In this document: one piece after another, positions 49,190 to 53,643 of the stretch
How positions within the stretch are numbered: position 1 is the first letter of the stretch
Layout of the letters: every line of letters begins with the position of its first letter
Virus record (IMG/VR): IMGVR_UViG_3300008267_000515
Coordinates: 1 to 53,643 of that record
Reading direction: 5' to 3' (one strand)
DNA: 53,643 nucleotides
DNA from: a virus
Program-made: the position numbers and the translations under genes
Notes under the pieces: generated by a model
Databases searched by the model: none
Told to the model about the DNA's origin: nothing
Seen by the model: only the letters and a program-made list of their open reading frames with translations

Positions 49190-50782
49190 TCAATAATATG
49201 CGTTTCGGCTCCGAAACATTCTCGGCTCATCTTTCTGATCTGTGGCCAGCTGGGCGAACCCACCCTGCCTGAATCGGGTCAACGCCATGATAGTGGTATC
49301 CACGCAGTCGTCGTGGTCACCATACGGGAACTCGGCAAGTTCTTCAACCAACTGCTCGGCCCAACGCGTATGCGGGACCCACACGAGCCCCTCTCGTATC
49401 ATGTCTATTATAGAGTTAAGTCGCGCGTACTTGTTGTTGGGGTTGTTAATACTCCCGCGGTGGGGGGTAAACTCCGTCGCCAGCACGCCCATTCTTCGGA
49501 GCTCTTGGTACAGCGCGGTGCCGCTGGACTTCTTTTCCACCAGCGCACTGTCCGGCTGCCAGTAATTATACTCGTCTAACACCTTTTGTTTAAGCTCTGG
49601 GAACTCCAGTCTCTCACGCACCGAGTTGAGCAGGATGATGTTGTTCAGTGAGGTGGCGTCATTCCAGAAAATACCCCACGTAGTGATAGAGGTGAAGTCC
49701 GCACGGTTGTTGAGCTCGGCCGCCGCGTCGATGGCCTGTATTATATAGTCGCAGTCGGGCGGCTCGTCCTCCTCCCATTTCTGCCACCACTCCCGCTTGC
49801 ATATTGAACTTGTGTCCCCGGTGGGGTTCTGCTGGTACTGGGCATTCCACTGGTAGGCAGGCATTGTCGAGCGGGTGCGGCGCAGGGCTTCAAGGTCAAA
49901 GAACTCAGGCCACAGCGCCTTCTCGTTGTCGGTGTCCTCGTTGAGGATCGCAGGGAACTCAACCACGTGGTACTGGTCGACGTCCTCGCTCTTGGACATG
50001 TCATTGATGAGTTTCCCGATCAGGTCACTCTTGTGCCAGCGTGTGGCTACAATTACTACGCGCCCACCGGGCATCAACCGCGTCCGCGCGCCAATCAAGA
50101 ACCACTGATACGCAATGTCCAGAGCGTCAAAGTTGCCCGCCAACATGTCCTGTTCCGAGTGGGGGTCGTCCACTATCAGCAGATCAGCACCCCGTCCGGC
50201 CAGTGAGGAGCCCACACCTGTGGCGTAAAACACCCCCCCTTTATTAGTATTCCATCGGCCCGCGCTCTTTGAGTCCACCGCCAAGTGGACCCCGGGGAAG
50301 ATGCTCTGGTACTGCTCGGTGTCAAACAAGTTACGCACCTTACGACCAAAGTCGACGGCCAAGTCTGCAGTGTGTGACACCAACATCACCTGCTTGTTCG
50401 GGTTCCTTCCCAAAAACCACGCGGCAAAGAATATAGACGTCATCTGGCTCTTGCCGTGGCGCGGGGCGATAGACACAGTCACCCGGTCTTTCTCCCCTCT
50501 TTCGCAGTCCATCAACAGATCAGCCAAGTGCCGGTGGTGGGTGCCCACCTTGTACCCTTCCTGCATGGCTTTGCAGAACTCAATCAAATCTTCTCGGCAA
50601 CGCTGGGAGAACTCTCGCTCCTCCAGCACCTGCGTTATCTGCAACAACTCCTGCGCCTCATCCGGGCTCAAGCTATCGATGTTATCCAGCAGAAAATCCA
50701 GCTCGTCTTGGCTGAACTCCACCGGTTCTCGGGCCACAATAAGCCCGTTGACGCTCGTAGGCTTACTTGACGTAGTTTTCAA
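49190..50782 (-). CDS. terL: Terminase large subunit
   Basis: Encodes 530 residues. The ATPase shows Walker A APRHGKSQ (Lys111), Walker B LLIVDDPHS (Asp205-206) and a coupling ATRWHKSD motif. The RNase H-like nuclease has AIDAAAE (Asp352), a second acidic ADFTS (Asp362), and the C-terminal PYGDHDDCVD end. It powers DNA packaging and cuts the concatemer. The gene starts at TTG with GGAGG upstream and overlaps the small terminase by 20 bases. The stop TGA overlaps a TTG before the portal gene. Confidence 0.95.
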   Translation of the reverse strand: MKTTSSKPTSVNGLIVAREPVEFSQDELDFLLDNIDSLSPDEAQELLQITQVLEEREFSQRCREDLIEFCKAMQEGYKVGTHHRHLADLLMDCERGEKDRVTVSIAPRHGKSQMTSIFFAAWFLGRNPNKQVMLVSHTADLAVDFGRKVRNLFDTEQYQSIFPGVHLAVDSKSAGRWNTNKGGVFYATGVGSSLAGRGADLLIVDDPHSEQDMLAGNFDALDIAYQWFLIGARTRLMPGGRVVIVATRWHKSDLIGKLINDMSKSEDVDQYHVVEFPAILNEDTDNEKALWPEFFDLEALRRTRSTMPAYQWNAQYQQNPTGDTSSICKREWWQKWEEDEPPDCDYIIQAIDAAAELNNRADFTSITTWGIFWNDATSLNNIILLNSVRERLEFPELKQKVLDEYNYWQPDSALVEKKSSGTALYQELRRMGVLATEFTPHRGSINNPNNKYARLNSIIDMIREGLVWVPHTRWAEQLVEELAEFPYGDHDDCVDTTIMALTRFRQGGFAQLATDQKDEPRMFRSRNAYY

Positions 50783-51413
50783 TCCCCAACTCCTCCATGG
50801 CGTTGTACGCGTGGAGCTCTTCTGACTCTATCTGCGGCACGTCGTTAAATTCCACAGCCTCGTAGATGCCGTCTTTATTAGGCACAAGTGTCAGGGTGCT
50901 TTCACGCAGCCTTTGAAGTTTCTCTTTGAGCTTGCTCTTGAGGTCGTCGGTGCTCTGGTGGGTTATGAGCACCTCGCTTCGTTCCGTAAACAACGCAACG
51001 TCTGACATCTTACCCAGCATCTCAACCGCCTTCATGCGAATGCGGGCGTCGGGGTTCTCCGACTCTATAATGAGCTTATTAACAACGAGGTTTCGGATTG
51101 CCTTTGAGCTCTCTGCGATCTCATGGCCGAACTCGTCAAGGATTGTCTTAACCAGCGCAATGGTAGCAGGGGCCAGTGAAGAGGCACGTCTGTGGGTAGT
51201 GGCTTTGGAGGTTTTTATAGGGTCTTTGGCAAAGGATTCTGCCAAGTCGTTGGCCGCTGCGACATCTTCCTCGCTCACGTCAAACTCATACCCGACCTCA
51301 GATAGCAGGTCTAGGGTCGCAGCAGCTGAGCTGATGCGTTCGCGCAGATCAATGTTCTGCGCCTCGTCCGTCATTGGAACCGCACGGTCTGCGTTCAAGA
51401 TCATCACCGTCAT
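50763..51413 (-). CDS. terS: Terminase small subunit
   Basis: Encodes 216 residues, acidic, helical, in a typical small-terminase layout: an N-terminal helix-rich region (ERISSAAATLDLLSEVGY), a central oligomerisation coiled coil (KSKLKEKLQRLRES) and a C-terminal acidic end. Recognition is by position directly before terL and by size rather than motifs. Start ATG at 51413 is chosen since upstream in-frame residues are Arg/Pro-rich leader-like sequence. Confidence 0.75.
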   Translation of the reverse strand: MTVMILNADRAVPMTDEAQNIDLRERISSAAATLDLLSEVGYEFDVSEEDVAAANDLAESFAKDPIKTSKATTHRRASSLAPATIALVKTILDEFGHEIAESSKAIRNLVVNKLIIESENPDARIRMKAVEMLGKMSDVALFTERSEVLITHQSTDDLKSKLKEKLQRLRESTLTLVPNKDGIYEAVEFNDVPQIESEELHAYNAMEELGIENYVK

Positions 51414-51777
51414 GTTTGCAAGCCTACTATGGCTGATGCGCAAGTGTGCGCTGTATACCCCCCGGCTGTCAACGCTTGGGTCCCCTTGACGGGGGGTGTT
51501 CCTATAAACAGGGGGGTGGGGTCTACGGCGGCCGATTCGTATAAAGAAGGGGTGGGGGGTCACGTATCTTTCTTTATGTGGGGCGTTTTGAAATTTTGGC
51601 GAAATTTTTAACGGGATTTTGAAAATTATAAAAAGTGGAATTTGTTTGAGCGGTTTAGTTTGATATAGACGTGGCCTACTGCTCGGCTCAAAACGGGGGG
51701 TACGGGGTATGTGGGTCAGTGAGCGGCGCTGATTTCGCCCGTTCAGGCGAAAAACCCATATAAATCAATGACTTACA
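51414..51777. other. Late-leader region with G-rich tracts and inverted repeats
   Basis: About 360 bases without a gene between divergent blocks. It has G runs on the + strand (51486-51560, several of 4-6 G), an inverted repeat ATAAAGAA (51541-51548) with TTCTTTAT (51570-51577), and AT-rich DNA around 51600-51650. On the minus strand TATAAT (51625-51630) is a perfect -10, but no -35 lies at 16-18 bases, so a late promoter is only possible. Its position before terS makes it a candidate packaging site. Confidence 0.45.
51733..51752. other. Perfect 7-bp stem hairpin
   Basis: TTTCGCC (51733-51739) and GGCGAAA (51746-51752) enclose a six-base loop. No T run follows on either strand, so it is not a terminator; it could be a protein-binding inverted repeat between the divergent transcription units. 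Confidence 0.55.
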
Positions 51778-51797
51778 ATTACTAGAATCCTAGTAAT
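51778..51797. promoter_or_regulatory. CTAG-centred palindrome, copy 1 (candidate operator)
   Basis: ATTACTAG and CTAGTAAT, perfect 8-bp arms with a 4-bp centre AATC, lie 11 bases before the -35 of the promoter at 51809. The core is the reverse complement orientation of copies at 52636 and 53422. Confidence 0.7.
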
Positions 51798-51808
51798 CAT
51801 AATATTGA

Positions 51809-51836
51809 TTGACACAGTGTGAAAAAGGAGTATACT
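51809..51836 (+). promoter_or_regulatory. Strong sigma70 promoter of the orphan gene
   Basis: TTGACA (51809-51814) and TATACT (51831-51836) are 16 bases apart. Transcription would start near 51843. The -10 continues as TATACTGTACAC, identical to the promoter at 53348. The gene start at 51885 follows. Confidence 0.85.
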
Positions 51837-51884
51837 GTACACAGATCGGCGACATTCGTTGCCGACAAAAAGGAGCTACAAAAA

Positions 51885-52460
51885 ATGACTACTTCAAATG
51901 TTCAGGCCTTCGTCATCACCAAAGCTATGGCAACAATGATTCGCGAGGGTGCAGCCGCTTCCGCTTCCGCGACAGAAATCAAGAAAAAAGCAGCGGCAGA
52001 TATTGCCCGTTTGGGCGGCCGCGGCGCGATGTTCTCACTGGCTGGCGTAAAGTCTGGTCAGATCAGCAAAGAAACTTGGGTAAGTCTACAGGCTACTGTC
52101 GCGGCCGGATTGTTCGCGAATAAAAAAGATTCGTTTGCTCTCTGGGCGACGGATTCAAAACTAGCCAACAAAGAAGGAAAACAGCAGGAGCGCAACAAGC
52201 TTGTCGGCCTTGTCGGAACGTATGTCCGCGACTTCGGCAAAATGATCGAAACCGCTTTCCGCGAACACTTCCCCGAAGCGGCCGCGCTGGAAGCCGAAGC
52301 CGACGAAGCCGACGAAGCCGAAGCCGCGCCAGTCACTGGCGCCGATCTGCGCAAAAGATTGCTTGATCTGATCGCCGATGTCGCTGCTTCTGAGGTGAAA
52401 GATCGCGAGCACATTCTGGCAAGTCTCAATCAGGCGGAAGGACGTATGTCCGCTTGGTGA
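51885..52460 (+). CDS. Orphan + strand protein of unknown function
   Basis: Encodes 191 residues. The ATG at 51885 follows AAGGAG at 51869 and sits 50 bases after the promoter; an in-frame ATG at 51819 overlaps the promoter and is not used. The N-terminal half is helical (VITKAMATMIREGAAASA, then SKETWVSLQATVAAGLF). A region near residue 145 has an EAEADEADEAEAA repeat, followed by GADLRKRLLDLIADVAASEVKDREHILA. It is a stand-alone unit with its own promoter and terminator. No family recognised; a regulator or host-takeover protein would suit, which is inference. Confidence 0.8.
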   Translation: MTTSNVQAFVITKAMATMIREGAAASASATEIKKKAAADIARLGGRGAMFSLAGVKSGQISKETWVSLQATVAAGLFANKKDSFALWATDSKLANKEGKQQERNKLVGLVGTYVRDFGKMIETAFREHFPEAAALEAEADEADEAEAAPVTGADLRKRLLDLIADVAASEVKDREHILASLNQAEGRMSAW

Positions 52461-52492
52461 TCTACCCGCGCAGGGATGCGCTGCTACACCTT

Positions 52493-52516
52493 GCCGCCTT
52501 CGGGCGGCTTTTTTTT
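52493..52516 (+). terminator. Intrinsic terminator after the orphan gene
   Basis: GCCGCC and GGCGGC pair perfectly around TTCG, followed by eight T. It lies about 30 bases after the stop, closing this single-gene unit. Confidence 0.95.
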
Positions 52517-52583
52517 GTCCGCGATTTGTGGACTTTTGAAAACAGTAGTTGAAGTTAGTAGTAGATTGAGAACAGTAGTAGCA

Positions 52584-52632
52584 GTGAGCAGTGAGCAGTG
52601 AGCAGTGAGCAGTGAGCAGTGAGCAGTGAGCA
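52584..52632. repeat. Seven tandem GTGAGCA heptamers
   Basis: Seven exact copies of GTGAGCA fill 49 bases, with a partial unit before and a broken one after. Heptamer tracts of this type can slip in replication, and iteron-like arrays can bind a replication initiator. It ends 4 bases before palindrome copy 2. Confidence 0.95.
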
Positions 52633-52635
52633 GCG

Positions 52636-52655
52636 TTTACTAGGATTCTAGTAAA
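52636..52655. promoter_or_regulatory. CTAG-centred palindrome, copy 2
   Basis: TTTACTAGGATTCTAGTAAA, perfect 8-bp arms with a GATT centre. It directly follows the heptamer array and lies before the 48-bp direct repeats. Identical to copy 3 at 53422. Confidence 0.75.
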
Positions 52656-52707
52656 AAGTGGTTGACTTGCTGAAGGTCGCGCCGTTGCTGGGTTGTGGGT
52701 GAAGTAT

Positions 52708-52834
52708 AGAAGTGGGCCACCTCGTTTTTCCAAAAGACTCGGATAACAAGTTATACCATCCACAAATACTAGAGGTATGGAAGTAGAGAAGTAGGCCACC
52801 TCGTTTTTCTAAAAGACTCGGATAACAAGTTATA
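52708..52834. repeat. 48-bp direct repeat, two copies
   Basis: Copies at 52708-52755 and 52787-52834 match at 46 of 48 bases and are offset by 79 bp. Each ends in a GATAACAAGTTATA stretch, an inverted-repeat-like site (ATAAC, AA, GTTAT) related to the element in the promoter at 53348. Confidence 0.92.
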
Positions 52835-52882
52835 GTTCATGAAAAGGGAAAAGGTACGGAAGTGGACATTTGTAGAAACGCG

Positions 52883-53099
52883 AAATCGAGCTGGAGGCCG
52901 CGAACGGCGCGGCAGGTATAGAAGTAGGCGTTTGCTCGACCTTGTTCAGGTTTGACCGACCAAAGCGCGGCGATTTCGGTTCGGGAGCACGGGCGAGGTG
53001 GGAAAAAAGCTATTAAATTCTATGAGGTCAAATAAGAGTTACTTTAGAAAACACCTACTTCTATACCTCCCGCGTCTTTCGGGGCTTCCAGCTCGATTT
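52883..53099. repeat. 51-bp imperfect inverted repeat around 115 bp
   Basis: The arm 52883-52933 matches the reverse complement of 53049-53099 at 45 of 51 positions. Each arm contains the GGTATAGAAGTAGG motif and a GC-rich hairpin (CCGCG/CGCGG in the left arm). The structure could form a cruciform, be a miniature transposon-like element, or frame an origin. No flanking target-site duplication is evident. Confidence 0.85.
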
Positions 53100-53128
53100 T
53101 GCCTTTTTTCGACCTCCCACTTCTCGAC

Positions 53129-53321
53129 CTCCCGCGTCTTTCGGGCCTCGTATGTATTACACCGCCCGTTCTAGACAATAAATTCCCCACTTCTGCTCAA
53201 AGTTTAACCAAACCCGCCATTCTCCACTTTTACACTCTCTGTAACTTGTTATTGTTGTTTATTCAGAAAACGTGGTAGTCTACTTCCACACCTCGGCTAC
53301 CTCCCGCGCCGTTCGTGGCTT
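53129..53321. repeat. Further copies of the CCTCCCGCG...TTCG motif
   Basis: ACCTCCCGCG followed by a TCTTTCGGG or CCGTTCGTGG half occurs at 53129-53151 and 53299-53321, matching the GC core of the inverted repeat arms. With those arms there are four copies within 440 bp. The stems are short (CCCG/CGGG). Confidence 0.7.
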
Positions 53322-53347
53322 ACAGACTTTCAACCCGTGCCTCCTAC

Positions 53348-53376
53348 TTGACAAACACGCTATAACGTGTTATACT
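53348..53376 (+). promoter_or_regulatory. Strong sigma70 promoter facing the early block, with overlapping operator
   Basis: TTGACA (53348-53353) and TATACT (53371-53376) are exactly 17 bases apart. TATAAC-GT-GTTATA (53361-53374), a near-perfect inverted repeat, overlaps the -10. A repressor bound there would block RNA polymerase. The transcript would run into the small early genes if the ends join. Confidence 0.85.
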
Positions 53377-53421
53377 GTACACTAAGAAATGGAGATTTAC
53401 TTGAAGGAAACCAACCCCCGA

Positions 53422-53441
53422 TTTACTAGGATTCTAGTAAA
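53422..53441. promoter_or_regulatory. CTAG-centred palindrome, copy 3
   Basis: TTTACTAGGATTCTAGTAAA lies about 40 bases after the likely start site of the promoter at 53348 and 26 bases before the next ATG. It is placed in the mRNA leader, where the same sequence can also form an RNA hairpin. Confidence 0.78.
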
Positions 53442-53467
53442 TCCAACCACCAACCGGAGCAACACCT

Positions 53468-53643
53468 ATGCGAACGATAACCCTGCACATCACGCCCACC
53501 GAAGTAGAACAGATGACCGCTGTCATGCACGACGACATCGAGAAAGCCAAGATCGCAGCCACTGCCGCACAAGACGGGCGTACATATAGAATGCTGCTCA
53601 AAACCAGTGTTCAAACCCAAGTGCGCGTAGCTATCGGTCACCT
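53468..53643 (+). CDS. Small early protein, N-terminal part, running off the window end
   Basis: The ATG at 53468 follows GGAG (53456-53459) by 8 bases. It encodes 58 residues in the window (MRTITLHITPTEVEQMTAVM...) with no stop. Joined to the left end, the frame passes a Leu codon across the junction and continues to the TGA at 103, giving about 92 residues. Its beta-helix pattern is not recognised. Shorter in-frame readings from 53389 lack a ribosome site. Confidence 0.75.
   Translation, partial: MRTITLHITPTEVEQMTAVMHDDIEKAKIAATAAQDGRTYRMLLKTSVQTQVRVAIGH

Larger units (their letters stand above)
52517..53347. other. Repeat-rich non-coding control region
   Basis: About 830 bases with no convincing gene on either strand. 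Apart from the repeats listed separately, a motif close to GGTATAGAAGTRGG recurs in both orientations (52705, 52773, 52852, 52915, and complement near 53056, 53190 and 53280), and GC-rich hairpins occur. A repeat-filled stretch between blocks is a candidate for replication origin or regulatory hub. No tRNA was found. Confidence 0.6.

Noticed and set aside
51467-51472. TTGACA on the minus strand before terS
   Set aside because: The nearest -10-like TATACA is only 9 bases away, so it does not form a promoter.
51414-51563. N-terminal extension of the small terminase to 51563
   Set aside because: The extension is Arg/Pro-rich and covers G-rich leader DNA. The ATG at 51413 gives a typical start.
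51733-51752. Hairpin TTTCGCC/GGCGAAA as a terminator
   Set aside because: Neither strand has a T run after the stem, so it is noted only as an inverted repeat.
52161-52799. Minus-strand open frame of 212 residues with LLTAHCS repeats
   Set aside because: It runs through the heptamer repeat and opposite the orphan gene. The repeated residues only translate GTGAGCA units, and there is no ribosome site.
1-53643. tRNA genes and CRISPR arrays
   Set aside because: No cloverleaf-like segment with a TpsiC-type arm was noticed in the gaps, and the tandem repeats lack the spacer pattern of CRISPR. A tRNA scanner would be the decisive test.

Overview
The window reads as a complete or near-complete genome of a tailed double-stranded DNA phage with its own replication genes, most likely short-tailed (podovirus-like). 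It has a portal, both terminase subunits, an HK97-type capsid protein, head-tail connector-like proteins and a very large internal-virion-type protein, but no tape-measure, tail-sheath or tail-tube gene. The gene families (PolA, SNF2 helicase, GroES-like co-chaperonin, RCC1 tail proteins, APS-kinase-like protein, 3-TM holin, GGIVAFADGG virion proteins) are typical of phages from water and sediment. The host cannot be named from the sequence; sigma70-type promoters and Shine-Dalgarno sites point to a bacterium. No integrase, repressor of a known type or tRNA was seen.

Layout. Positions 1-12,325 (+ strand) form the early and replication block. A chain of tiny genes coupled by 4-base overlaps comes first, then dUTPase, a hybrid XRE/sigma-region-4 regulator, family A DNA polymerase, a Cas4/AddB-like nuclease, SNF2 helicase, an excisionase-like HTH protein, a candidate ssDNA-binding protein and a primase-helicase. 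Positions 51,413 down to 12,364 (- strand) form one long late block. In transcription order it holds terminase, portal, co-chaperonin, scaffold-like protein and capsid; a set of mini-proteins and connectors; repeat-rich tail and fibre genes; four RCC1 beta-propeller proteins around a sulfotransferase-glycosyltransferase fusion; an APS-kinase-like protein; the lysis genes; and finally tail and internal virion proteins. Two free-standing homing endonucleases (HNH-AP2 and GIY-YIG) sit in the late block.

Positions 51,414-53,467 are a control region. It holds one orphan + strand gene with its own sigma70 promoter and terminator, a second sigma70 promoter facing the early block, three copies of a CTAG-centred palindrome, heptamer repeats, a 48-bp direct repeat, and a 51-bp inverted repeat with GC-rich hairpins. 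The reading frame that leaves the right end at 53,643 continues without a stop into the frame entering at base 2. This suggests that the molecule is circular or circularly permuted, and that the promoter at 53.35 kb drives the early block.

Two late genes are broken by small indels. One is the giant internal virion protein, which has lost one base in a VVEP-coding 12-bp repeat. The other is a tail protein around 24.6 kb. The most unusual locus is 27.4-34.4 kb, where a PAPS-supply-like kinase, a sulfotransferase-glycosyltransferase fusion and a duplicated pair of RCC1 propeller genes lie together, suggesting a receptor-binding or virion-decoration module.
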